From positions 124,001 to 188,000 of the forward strand of contig NZ_JAHXPQ010000006.1 of assembly GCF_019391655.1 (NCBI RefSeq): a stretch of DNA of 64,000 nt, in the 5' to 3' direction. Shown piece by piece: positions 24,244-33,099 of this stretch. How positions within the stretch are numbered: the first letter of the stretch is position 1; each line of letters begins with the position of its first letter. Origin of the DNA: Mucilaginibacter rivuli (GTDB taxonomy: Bacteria; Bacteroidota; Bacteroidia; Sphingobacteriales; Sphingobacteriaceae). Position numbers and translations under genes: made by a program. The notes under the pieces were generated by a model. That model was not told the origin of the DNA. It made no database searches and saw only the letters and a list, made by a program, of their open reading frames with translations.

Positions 24244-25983
24244 TTACCAGCCCTCGTTCTGAATCAGTTTAGGGTTCTTCATGATCTCGTCATAAGGGAT
24301 CGGCATATGATATAACCTGTCATTCCAAACACCTGTAGTTACTGCGATGGGTGTAAAGGTTGGTGTAGCACCTGCGGATATACTAACGCCGGTAAGGTTT
24401 TGTGTCATCACCTGCGGCGCGGTTTTCCATCTCCTTATATCCCAAAAGCGATGCTCCTCAAATGCGAACTCAATTCTTCTTTCATTCATGATCAGCGTTC
24501 TCATATCCGATGTATTGATCCCCACTGGTATACCATACCTGTTATTAGTGCCTGCTGTAATACCCGCCCTTTTCCTGATCAGGATAACTTGCTGAACAGC
24601 ATTCTCTGTTTGGCCAAGCTCGTTCAATGCCTCAGCATAATTCAGGATGATCTCGGCATAGCGGAAGATAGGGTAGTTATGGCTTTGGGCCGAAAATGTT
24701 GTGCTGGTACTGAAATTACCTAAAAACTTACGCAGGTTGTATCCTGTGCGTGATTGCACGGTAGATATTGTTGTATTATTCGGTTTATCCAGGCCTCCTT
24801 CAAACATTTGGGTAGGGCGGTTTAACCAGGTTAACCCGTTATAAAATACGGTACCTGCCAAACGCGGATCGCGGTTTGTATAAGGCGAGGCACTGCTATA
24901 TCCGGAACCAACATCATTAATACCTAAACCATTTAACATTGGGAAGGCATCCACCAAATTTTGGGTTGGACTGGTAAGTCCCTGGCTTTTTGTATTGGAA
25001 ACAATATAACCAACAGGGCTCTGGTTGTTTTCCAAGGAGTTATTGTTTGTACTTTGCTTAGCAAAAATGATCTCGGTTGACATTTTTGTGGTAAATACCG
25101 ATGTGAAAGCTGTTGGTGTACCTGTTTGCACCAAAGCGTAATAACCCAGTGCCTGAAACTCTGTATAGGCATCTACTACTGCCTGCCAGCGGGTTGGGTC
25201 GGCGGTTGGGTAGCCTGTTAAAGCTTTCTTAACCGGATCAGATTCAAACCCGCCACCGTTAAATAAAGGGCTTGCAGCAAATAACAGAACATGACATTTT
25301 AATGCAACAGCCGCTCCTTTTGACGCGCGGCCAAAATCGGAAGTTGATAATGGATCGGGGCGCATATTGGGTTTAATAGCGTTACACTCACTTATGATAT
25401 AATCAACCGTTTGCGCAAATGTATTTCTGGGTAACTGGATGTTATCATCAAGGCCGTAAACCGTATCGCCTAAAAGAGGCACACCACCATAACGTTTAAG
25501 CAGTTCCCAATAAAAGTAGGCGCGTAAAAAACGTGCTTCGGTTATCCAGTATTGTTTGGTTTGGGCAGCAACCGGCACCGCGTTAATGTTAGCCAGGAAG
25601 ATATTTACCCTGCGGATACCATAATAACAATCGCCCCAAAAAGTAAGCGGATATCCATTTCCGGTACTTTCTTCAGGATTATTCTGGGCAGTTACTGTAC
25701 CACGTGTAAAGTATTCTGCCGATTTATTATAGGTAGACGGAACCGCATTATCGGTAGCTGCATCTAAAAATTCACCGTTTATACGGGCAAAGCCATCAGG
25801 GATATAGGTGTATATATTGTTCAGATCGTAACCTGCAACAATACCATTCTGATCTACGTTATCAAAAGTCAGGTCCTTCGTGAACCAGTCTTTAGGCTGT
25901 TCTTCGTACTTGGTGCAGGAACTCCCCAGCACAGATAACAATACCGATGTGATGGCAAAAACTGAGTAAAATTTCTTTTTCAT
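24244..25983 (-). CDS. SusD/RagB-family glycan-binding lipoprotein
   Basis: A 579-aa lipoprotein (signal MKKKFYSVFAITSVLLSV, lipobox SSC). The SusD core includes ARFLRAYFYWELLKRYGGVPLLGD and FRYAEIILNYAEALNELGQ, with ERRIEFAFEEHRFWDIRRWK near the C-terminus. Only 12 bp separate it from the upstream SusC gene (25996-29031), its likely partner. It differs clearly from the other SusD in the locus, so the two pairs may bind different fragments of one polymer. Confidence 0.95.
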   Translation of the reverse strand: MKKKFYSVFAITSVLLSVLGSSCTKYEEQPKDWFTKDLTFDNVDQNGIVAGYDLNNIYTYIPDGFARINGEFLDAATDNAVPSTYNKSAEYFTRGTVTAQNNPEESTGNGYPLTFWGDCYYGIRRVNIFLANINAVPVAAQTKQYWITEARFLRAYFYWELLKRYGGVPLLGDTVYGLDDNIQLPRNTFAQTVDYIISECNAIKPNMRPDPLSTSDFGRASKGAAVALKCHVLLFAASPLFNGGGFESDPVKKALTGYPTADPTRWQAVVDAYTEFQALGYYALVQTGTPTAFTSVFTTKMSTEIIFAKQSTNNNSLENNQSPVGYIVSNTKSQGLTSPTQNLVDAFPMLNGLGINDVGSGYSSASPYTNRDPRLAGTVFYNGLTWLNRPTQMFEGGLDKPNNTTISTVQSRTGYNLRKFLGNFSTSTTFSAQSHNYPIFRYAEIILNYAEALNELGQTENAVQQVILIRKRAGITAGTNNRYGIPVGINTSDMRTLIMNERRIEFAFEEHRFWDIRRWKTAPQVMTQNLTGVSISAGATPTFTPIAVTTGVWNDRLYHMPIPYDEIMKNPKLIQNEGW

Positions 25984-25995
25984 ATTCGTGAGGTC

Positions 25996-28900
25996 CTAAA
26001 ATTTAATGTTAATACCAAAGTTATATAGGCGCATAACCGGGTAACCGCCGCCATAAGATTCCGGCGAAAGGCCATCTAACTCAGATGAGCTGCTTGTTGC
26101 CAGGTTATAACCGTTTGCAAATATCCTTACTGTTGTAAGTCGGATTTTTGAAATGAGGGATGCAGGTAATGAATAACCTATCTCCGCGTTTTTTAAGCGG
26201 AAATAATCTCCGCTCCTTACCCAATAAGAAGAGGTTGCATCATTGTTAGAATTTGACCCATAGCTTAAACGCGGGTAGGTTGCCGTAGCGGCAGTTTGTG
26301 GAGTCCACCTGGTTAGGTTATGCTGATAAGCCTGACCTGTACCGTTGTTCTGGAAGGCCCAATAGCTGTTACCGCTCAGGTACACATTCCTGTTTTGAAC
26401 ACCCTGGAAGAGTAAGCTCACATCAAAGCCTTTCCAACCGAAGCCAAGGGTTATGCCGTAAAAAAACAATGGCTTTGTTGAACCAATAGCGGTTACATCA
26501 TTTTGGTTGATTACGCCGTCACTGTTCAGATCCTGGTATTTAATATCTCCGGGCTGTGCTTTATAACCAACAGTTGTTGCGCTGCTGTTGATCTCTGCCT
26601 GGGTTTGAAATAAGCCCTGTGCTACGTACCCATATTGTTGACCAACAGGCTGACCTGTGCGGTACATCCATGAATAAGGCTGAGCCGGCTCATCGGCAAA
26701 AATAATTTTGCTACCTACAGATGAGGCGTTCACAGAAACAAAAAATTGTACCTGTTTAATATTCTGCTGCCATCCAACAGTTCCCTCCCATCCAAAATAC
26801 CTGTTTTGGCCAATATTTTGATTAGGATAGTCATTCCCTAAAGTAGTGCTGTTAGACCCGCGCTGCATGGCCAGATCATAATATTTATTATTGAAGTATT
26901 CGGCGGTAAACGAAAGTCTGTCTTTTAACAGTGTACCTGATAGGCCGATATTTAATTTGGCAGCTTTTTCAAAAGTGAGGTTACCGTTTGCCAAAGTACC
27001 TTCTGTGATGGTAGTTACCGAGCCGGCACCTGTTCCGAAATACTGGGCGGGGCCATCAAAATAGCGTTGATAATAGGTAAAATAACCCGGGCTATCCCAT
27101 CCATTGATACCGTAAGATGCATAGAGTTTAAGTTTGCTGATGGCCGTGAGTGGCTTCATGAAACTTTCTTTCTCCATATTCCATCCTAAACCTATTGCCG
27201 GGAAAAAACCAAGTTTATAATTTCCATCAGGCGGGTACCTGTTTGAACCATTAAACCCAAAGGTTGCTTCGGCTACGTATTTGCCATCGTAATTGTAAGC
27301 AAAGCGGCCCGAGGTACCTACGATAGTATAAGGCAGTGCCTGCGCATCATTAGCATCGGTAGAGTTATCCCTGTTTGCCAGCAATAAAACACTAAAGTCA
27401 TTTTTACCAACTGTTTTATCATAGCCCAAAGAAAACTCCTCGTAATCCATTTTACCCTGGTATCCTATACCGTTTCCGTTTGCCTGGGTACCATTAGTGC
27501 CAAATTGCGCATATGTTGCACCTGTTTGCTGAAATACCGCGAAACCCTTATTCCTGGTAATGTCTTCGGCCAAAGTGGAGTTAAAGGCTACTTTACCTTT
27601 CATCCATAAGCCTTGTAACAAATCGCTCAGGTCTTGCCTTAAATATAAATTAACAATGATATCCCTGAAATACCGCTGCCGGTAACCCGATCCGATAGTT
27701 TGCGCTAACAGGTTGTTTTGATACAATTGATTTCCGGCAAACGAGTTGTTTGGGTTTAACAACGGATAAGCATTGGCGGGTGTATTCAATAAATTAGAAA
27801 TAATTGTTCCGGTAGTTGCCCCCGGTTCATTTGAGTTTTGAATACGTCCCAATAAATACAAACCGCCGGTTAATTTCTTTGTGATATTCAAGTCAACATT
27901 CGAGCGGATGATATAGCTGTTGAAATTGTTGTTGGTTTCATACTTATTACTATCAACAGTTGCTAAAAAGCCCGACTGATTAACGTTTTCCATCGAAACG
28001 AAATACCGGGCCGAGCTGTTGCCTCCATTAGCGCTGAAAGTATAACGATTAAACAATGAGCTATTTTTTGTAATGGCGCTCCTGTAATCAACATCAGGAT
28101 AATTGATAGGGTCTGTATGATTTTTATAGGCATCTAAGGCTGTTTGCGAATAATACAAACCTGAGTTTGCAGGGACTCCATCATTTTTCATGGCTTCATT
28201 TCGCAAGGTGGCGTAATCAAACGAGTTTAATGGTTTTGTCCAGGTAATGGGTTGCTGTATGGCGGTTTGCGCGGTAAATGATATCTGCTGTTTTTTTGCA
28301 GCCCCCTTTTTAGTGGTCACCACTATTGCTCCATGAGATCCTCTAACACCCAACATGGCGGTTGCTAATGCGTCTTTTAAAACAGTAACCGATTCGATCT
28401 CTTCCATATCGAATGAGGTTATATTTGCAACTACGCCATCAATGATAAGGATAGGTGCCTGGCCCCTTAACGTAAGTGATGCACCATCTGAACCAGGCAG
28501 ACCCGATGATTGTAAAGTATATAAACCGGCTAATCTACCTGTTAAAGCGTTTCTGAAACTGGTTACAGGCGATTTAAGCAAATCTTTATTATACACCGCA
28601 CCGTTAGACGAAATGACAAGATCCTGCGGCACTGTATTATAAATTTGTTGTACAGCCAGTGCTTTTGTCGGGGCTACACTGCCCTGGTCTGTTTCCAGGC
28701 TAACCGAAAATTCCTTTTCGGCACCCAATACATATTTTAAGTTTTTGTATCCCTGTAAACTAACAATGATGGTATCGCCAATGTTGGCTGTTAAAATAAA
28801 CTTGCCCGATTTGTTAGACCTGGTTTCAAAACGGGTAATCGGGTTCTTGATAGTTGCATCAGCCAGGGGATTGTTCTGATCATCTAAAACCGTACCCTTA

Positions 28901-29031
28901 AATTCATTTTCAGCGACACGGTGGGATCGCTTCTTCACATTGTTGGAAATTTTGCCGGGTGGGGCAGCAACCGTCCCTAAAGTGTAGCACACTAATAGAG
29001 AGAGTAATGCAGGTTTAAGCATTAACTTCAT
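25996..29031 (-). CDS. SusC/RagA-family TonB-dependent transporter
   Basis: A 1011-aa outer-membrane importer. After the signal peptide (about 1-22) a basic stretch precedes a CarboxypepD_reg-like domain (FKGTVLDDQNNPLADATI, about 43-115). The plug holds LKDALATAMLGVRGSHGAIVVTTKKG, the SusC signature, and the barrel ends RLYNFGINIKF. It lacks the usual LNEVVVVGYG linker, with a longer divergent segment instead, so its TonB-interaction region is unusual. It is the first gene of the leftward SusCD operon, transcribed from the large intergenic region at 29032-29549. Confidence 0.94.
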   Translation of the reverse strand: MKLMLKPALLSLLVCYTLGTVAAPPGKISNNVKKRSHRVAENEFKGTVLDDQNNPLADATIKNPITRFETRSNKSGKFILTANIGDTIIVSLQGYKNLKYVLGAEKEFSVSLETDQGSVAPTKALAVQQIYNTVPQDLVISSNGAVYNKDLLKSPVTSFRNALTGRLAGLYTLQSSGLPGSDGASLTLRGQAPILIIDGVVANITSFDMEEIESVTVLKDALATAMLGVRGSHGAIVVTTKKGAAKKQQISFTAQTAIQQPITWTKPLNSFDYATLRNEAMKNDGVPANSGLYYSQTALDAYKNHTDPINYPDVDYRSAITKNSSLFNRYTFSANGGNSSARYFVSMENVNQSGFLATVDSNKYETNNNFNSYIIRSNVDLNITKKLTGGLYLLGRIQNSNEPGATTGTIISNLLNTPANAYPLLNPNNSFAGNQLYQNNLLAQTIGSGYRQRYFRDIIVNLYLRQDLSDLLQGLWMKGKVAFNSTLAEDITRNKGFAVFQQTGATYAQFGTNGTQANGNGIGYQGKMDYEEFSLGYDKTVGKNDFSVLLLANRDNSTDANDAQALPYTIVGTSGRFAYNYDGKYVAEATFGFNGSNRYPPDGNYKLGFFPAIGLGWNMEKESFMKPLTAISKLKLYASYGINGWDSPGYFTYYQRYFDGPAQYFGTGAGSVTTITEGTLANGNLTFEKAAKLNIGLSGTLLKDRLSFTAEYFNNKYYDLAMQRGSNSTTLGNDYPNQNIGQNRYFGWEGTVGWQQNIKQVQFFVSVNASSVGSKIIFADEPAQPYSWMYRTGQPVGQQYGYVAQGLFQTQAEINSSATTVGYKAQPGDIKYQDLNSDGVINQNDVTAIGSTKPLFFYGITLGFGWKGFDVSLLFQGVQNRNVYLSGNSYWAFQNNGTGQAYQHNLTRWTPQTAATATYPRLSYGSNSNNDATSSYWVRSGDYFRLKNAEIGYSLPASLISKIRLTTVRIFANGYNLATSSSSELDGLSPESYGGGYPVMRLYNFGINIKF

Positions 29032-29549
29032 AGTTTTACAATTTTTTAGCTTATTGGTTTATTGGTTATCGTCGTCGAAACGGGGAGCTTACTTTAATGA
29101 TTTTGACACTAATTAGCTTTGTATTCGATCCCGAATATGACAAAGGTATACAGAGGGTATGGCAAAAGAAGGGGACAAATCTACCAAGATAGAGGGACTA
29201 ATCATTACTTTACACATATGTCCGGGGAGTTCAAACCATTAAGCCACCACCTAAACACTTAAAAAACAGCACTTAACCAGCAGAAAGTACTTAACATACA
29301 ACCAACCAGCAAACTTATACGGTTAAAACATCGATACAATAAAATGGATCACGTCATTTTTAAAAACCCACTATATAGCAGTTAAAACGATTAATACAAT
29401 ATTTACATTTATGCTTTTTTTTAATTATCCCCCTTTAAATGGTGATTTTACCCCCTGTGTAATCCATGTAAAAGTTTGAATTTAGCAGCATCAATTATAA
29501 CGACCGGTGCTAAACCTAAGTAGCAGGGCCGATATCTAAATATAATAAT
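29032..29549. promoter_or_regulatory. Divergent PUL control region
   Basis: These 518 bp separate the leftward SusCD operon from the rightward enzyme operon. A minus-strand -7 match (TACCTTTG, complement of 29141-29148) suits the SusC gene with a leader of about 100 nt; a weak plus-strand -7 (AAAGTTTG, 29471-29478) suits the enzyme operon. Two long direct repeats (29322-29341 and 29381-29401) and several ACTTAA words (29257, 29271, 29289) lie between. No gene is visible. Confidence 0.6.
29322..29401 (+). repeat. Direct repeats GTTAAAAC-N4/5-ATACAATA
   Basis: The bipartite word occurs at 29322-29341 (spacer 4) and at 29381-29401 (spacer 5), about 60 bp apart, both on the plus strand upstream of the enzyme operon. 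Direct repeats of this kind suit the AraC-type output domain of the HTCS encoded at 40096-44205. Binding is inferred. Confidence 0.45.
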
Positions 29550-30875
29550 GTGTTAAAGAAAATTTTTTGTTACCTTTTGTTTATTGGCCTTAGTTGTTGC
29601 GTGCTACACCGCAACTCTTTTGCACAGTCTGGTCATTTGTCAGTAATTGATTCCGGCGGATGGGCCAATAATAGTGTTAATACGGTCATCTTCCGTAAAA
29701 ACTCCCTGGTCACCTCCAGCAGATATCAATATGCTGCTTATTACGATAGCTCGGCATATGTTGTATTGGCAAAAAGAAAGTCGGGCGCAAGCCAGTGGGA
29801 AATAAAGCGTACCCCTTTTAAAGGCGATGTTACCGATGCACACAAGTCCATCAGTATTATGGTTGACGGTGATGGGTATATCCATATGGCATGGGGGCAG
29901 CATAATAATCCATTAAATTATGCCGTTGGTATCGCTCCCGGTTCGTTAGATCTTTCCGGTAAAAAAAGCATGACCGGCGAAAAGGAGAATAAATTAAGTT
30001 ACCCTGAGTTTTACCGGCTTCCTACCGGCGATTTGCTGTTTTTTTACAGAGATGGCGGATCGGGGAATGGGAACCTCATTTTAAACCGTTATGACCTAAA
30101 GAATAAGAAGTGGAACCGTTTGCAGGATAACCTGATAAATGGCCAGGGTAAGCGCAATGCATACTGGCAAATTACCACCGATGTTTTGGGCACCATTCAC
30201 CTGTCGTGGGTTTGGCGCGAATCGCCTGATGTTGCAAGTAACCATGATATCGCTTACGCTAGTTCGAAAGACGGTGGCATAACCTGGCAAAAATCGACGG
30301 GAGAAGCTTACAAATTACCTATTAATGCAGAAACAGCGGAGTACGCGGTTAAAATCCCACAGCGGAGCGAACTGATCAATCAAACATCAATGTTTGCTGA
30401 TGCATCCGGGCACCCTTTTATAGCAACCTATTGGAAAGATAATGCTCAATCAGTACCGCAATACCATATTGTTTACAAAACAGGCGATCATTGGGAGGTG
30501 AACAATTTAGGCTTTCGCAAAACAGACTTTAGCTTAAGCGGCACAGGTACAAAGCAAATACCTGTTTCCAGGCCGCAAATTGTTGCCTGGGCCGAAAAAA
30601 AACACTTTAAAACAGCATTAATATTCCGCGATGAAGAACGCGGGAACAAAGTATCCGTTGCCATAACTAATGATATTGCCGGAAACCAATGGCAGATAAG
30701 CGATTTAACAGATTACGCTGTAGGATCATGGGAACCATCGTATGATACATTGTTGTGGAATGACAAACACATACTTAATTTATTTATCCAAAAAACTACG
30801 CAGATAGACGGTGAAGGTACCGCTAAAGTGTCATCGCAACCCGTAGGAGTAATTGAATGGACACCAAAATTTTGA
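29550..30875 (+). CDS. BNR_4-type beta-propeller protein, candidate lyase or rhamnosidase
   Basis: A 441-aa secreted protein (signal peptide through about residue 26). Repeated SxDxGxTW-like and WxxSDLTD blades predict a seven-bladed propeller of the BNR_4 type. The segment DAHKSISIMVDGDGYIHMAWGQHNNPLNY (96-124) is the BNR_4 hallmark, with His98, His112 and His118 as possible catalytic residues. Related propellers are PL24/PL25 ulvan lyases and GH145 rhamnosidases acting on rhamnosyl-glucuronate. Being first in an operon with a GH88 unsaturated-uronidase gene, it may cleave a uronate-containing side chain. The start is GTG at 29550; an overlapping ATG at 29548 is out of frame. Activity is not established. 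Confidence 0.8.
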   Translation: MLKKIFCYLLFIGLSCCVLHRNSFAQSGHLSVIDSGGWANNSVNTVIFRKNSLVTSSRYQYAAYYDSSAYVVLAKRKSGASQWEIKRTPFKGDVTDAHKSISIMVDGDGYIHMAWGQHNNPLNYAVGIAPGSLDLSGKKSMTGEKENKLSYPEFYRLPTGDLLFFYRDGGSGNGNLILNRYDLKNKKWNRLQDNLINGQGKRNAYWQITTDVLGTIHLSWVWRESPDVASNHDIAYASSKDGGITWQKSTGEAYKLPINAETAEYAVKIPQRSELINQTSMFADASGHPFIATYWKDNAQSVPQYHIVYKTGDHWEVNNLGFRKTDFSLSGTGTKQIPVSRPQIVAWAEKKHFKTALIFRDEERGNKVSVAITNDIAGNQWQISDLTDYAVGSWEPSYDTLLWNDKHILNLFIQKTTQIDGEGTAKVSSQPVGVIEWTPKF

Positions 30876-30886
30876 GAAAAGGTAAC

Positions 30887-32092
30887 ATGAGAAAAAAAAT
30901 AGCGTCTGGTTTAGTGGCTTTAATGCTGATATTTACATTGGCCAATGCCCAGCATAGGAGTTTCAAAACCAACAGGGCCGTTTTGAAGCTAATTGAGGCA
31001 GATTATAAGTTAGCAGACAGCCAATACAAACAATTAATGCAAACCTTAGCACCCGGCAAGTTCCCCAAGACCTATCATCCGGATTCAAATAAACTGGAAA
31101 CAAGTGGCCCGGGTTGGTGGTGCAGTGGTTTTTATCCGGGTACATTGCTTAATATTTATCAAAAAACAAAAGATGCAGCGCTGCTTACCGAAGCTAACCG
31201 GATGTTGGATGTATTATCTGCCCAGCAATACAATAAAACCACGCACGATCTGGGTTTTATGATGTATTGCAGCTTTGGCACCGTGCAGAAAATAAACAAT
31301 ACTCAAAAAAATAAAGAGATATTGATCAATAGCGCTAAATCATTAAGCAGCCGTTTTGATCCTAAAATTGGTTGTATAAAATCATGGGATTCAAAAAAGC
31401 CGGAGTACCTGGTCATCATCGATAATATGATGAACCTTGAGTTGTTGTTTTACGCGACAAAAGTAACCGGCGATTCCAGCTTTTACAAAATTGCCGTTAC
31501 CCATGCGAACACCACGATGAAGAACCATTTCCGGCCCGATTTCAGTTCGTATCATGTAGTTAACTACAACCCTGCCACGGGCGAGGTTCAACAACGCCGC
31601 ACAGCACAGGGTTATTCAAACGAATCGGCATGGGCGCGTGGGCAAGCCTGGGGACTTTATGGCTATACGGTAATGTACCGCGAAACTCACAATAAAAAGT
31701 ATTTACAACAGGCAGAACACATCGCTCAGTTTATATTGAACAACCACAACCTGCCGGCCGATAAGATCCCCTATTGGGATTACAATGCGCCCAATATACC
31801 TAATGCGTTAAGAGATGCTTCTGCGGCGAGCGTAATGGCCTCAGCATTTCTTGAGCTTTGTAGATATTCAGACTTAAAATATGGTCAGCTTTATTTTAAA
31901 ACTGCAGAAACTATTATCCGGAACTTGTCGTCACCTGAGTACCTGGCCAAAGCAGGTAGCAATGGTGGCTTTATATTACAGCACAGCGTAGGGCACATGC
32001 CCGAAAAGAAAGAGATAGATGTGCCTTTAACCTATGCCGACTATTATTTTATTGAAGCCATACAGCGGTACCAAAACTTCGCGCAAAAATGA
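30887..32092 (+). CDS. GH88 unsaturated glucuronyl hydrolase
   Basis: A 401-aa secreted enzyme (signal peptide MRKKIASGLVALMLIFTLANA) that removes 4,5-unsaturated glucuronate left by polysaccharide lyases. The (alpha/alpha)6-barrel signatures are present: catalytic Asp121 in THDLGFMMYCSFG and Asp179 in IIDNMMNLELL, plus SGFYPGTLLNIYQ and SAWARGQAWGLYGY. A frame from 30857 would overlap the previous gene by 19 nt; the ATG at 30887 restores a proper signal peptide and leaves an 11-bp gap. Its stop overlaps the GH43 start by 4 bp. It implies that a lyase works upstream in the same pathway. Confidence 0.93.
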   Translation: MRKKIASGLVALMLIFTLANAQHRSFKTNRAVLKLIEADYKLADSQYKQLMQTLAPGKFPKTYHPDSNKLETSGPGWWCSGFYPGTLLNIYQKTKDAALLTEANRMLDVLSAQQYNKTTHDLGFMMYCSFGTVQKINNTQKNKEILINSAKSLSSRFDPKIGCIKSWDSKKPEYLVIIDNMMNLELLFYATKVTGDSSFYKIAVTHANTTMKNHFRPDFSSYHVVNYNPATGEVQQRRTAQGYSNESAWARGQAWGLYGYTVMYRETHNKKYLQQAEHIAQFILNNHNLPADKIPYWDYNAPNIPNALRDASAASVMASAFLELCRYSDLKYGQLYFKTAETIIRNLSSPEYLAKAGSNGGFILQHSVGHMPEKKEIDVPLTYADYYFIEAIQRYQNFAQK

Positions 32093-33099
32093 AAAAAAGA
32101 ATAAAACACTATAGTGGTGCCATGATACCGTTTTTGATGGCGGCCGCGTGTCAAATAACATTCGCGCAGGTTCGCGATACGGTTGGGAAAAGACACCTGG
32201 CCGGAGTTATAATTGATACCGTACGGCCTGCTCCTGCACCAAAACTACCCGGCTTATTTGCTGATCCTAACATCGCAGCTTTTGGAAAAAGGTTTTACAT
32301 ATATCCAACTACCGATGGCACCAAAGGCTGGTTATCTACCTCGTTCAGCTGCTGGTCATCTGCAAACATGGTAGACTGGAGAAACGAGGGCGTTATACTC
32401 GATCTTCCTAGAGACCTTACCTGGGCGAAGGATCGTGCATGGGCACCAACAATAGCCGCAAAAAACGGCAAGTACTATTTCTATTTTTCGGCCAATGTAA
32501 ATATTGGTGTCGCTGTGGCGGATAAACCTACGGGTCCTTTTAAAGATCCATTATCAAAACCATTGATACCAAAAGGTACGCGAAGGGGGCAAATGATAGA
32601 CCCAATGGCCTTTACCGATGACGACGGCAGCACCTACTTATACTGGGGGCAAGGGCAATGCAACATCGTGAAATTAAATGCTGACATGATCAGTTGTGAT
32701 ACGGCAGCCATCAAGTCTTTCAAACCTCCGGGGTATAACGAAGGGCCTTTCATGATCAAGCGTAAAGGGGTTTACTACCTTATGTGGTCAGAATTTGATA
32801 CCCGCGACCCGCGTTATTCTATAGCGTATGCTACATCCAACTCGCCCCTCGGGCCTTTTGTTAAGGCAGAGGGACATTCTGTACTAAAAGGATATGGCCT
32901 GGTTAAAGGTGCCGGGCATCATTCTGTTGTTCAGGTACCGGGCAAAGATGAATGGTATATCGCATATCATCGGTTTAAAATACCCGGAGGCGATGGGTAC
33001 AACAGGGAAACCTGTATCTCTTCCATGCATTTTGATGCAGCCGGAAATATTATGCCGGTAAATGTTTACGAACAAATCAAACCTGTGAAGATAAAATAA
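32089..33099 (+). CDS. GH43 family five-bladed propeller glycosidase
   Basis: A 336-aa secreted enzyme with signal peptide (about 1-27). All three GH43 acidic residues are visible: Asp59 in LFADPNIAAFGKRFYIYPT (base), Asp171 in QMIDPMAFTDDDG (pKa modulator) and Glu218 in GYNEGPFMIKR (acid). Typical GH43 activities are alpha-L-arabinofuranosidase, beta-xylosidase or beta-galactofuranosidase; in an arabinogalactan locus an arabinofuranosidase is the best guess. The start overlaps the GH88 stop by 4 bp and the stop overlaps the next start by 1 bp, so translation is coupled. Confidence 0.92.
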   Translation: MKKRIKHYSGAMIPFLMAAACQITFAQVRDTVGKRHLAGVIIDTVRPAPAPKLPGLFADPNIAAFGKRFYIYPTTDGTKGWLSTSFSCWSSANMVDWRNEGVILDLPRDLTWAKDRAWAPTIAAKNGKYYFYFSANVNIGVAVADKPTGPFKDPLSKPLIPKGTRRGQMIDPMAFTDDDGSTYLYWGQGQCNIVKLNADMISCDTAAIKSFKPPGYNEGPFMIKRKGVYYLMWSEFDTRDPRYSIAYATSNSPLGPFVKAEGHSVLKGYGLVKGAGHHSVVQVPGKDEWYIAYHRFKIPGGDGYNRETCISSMHFDAAGNIMPVNVYEQIKPVKIK

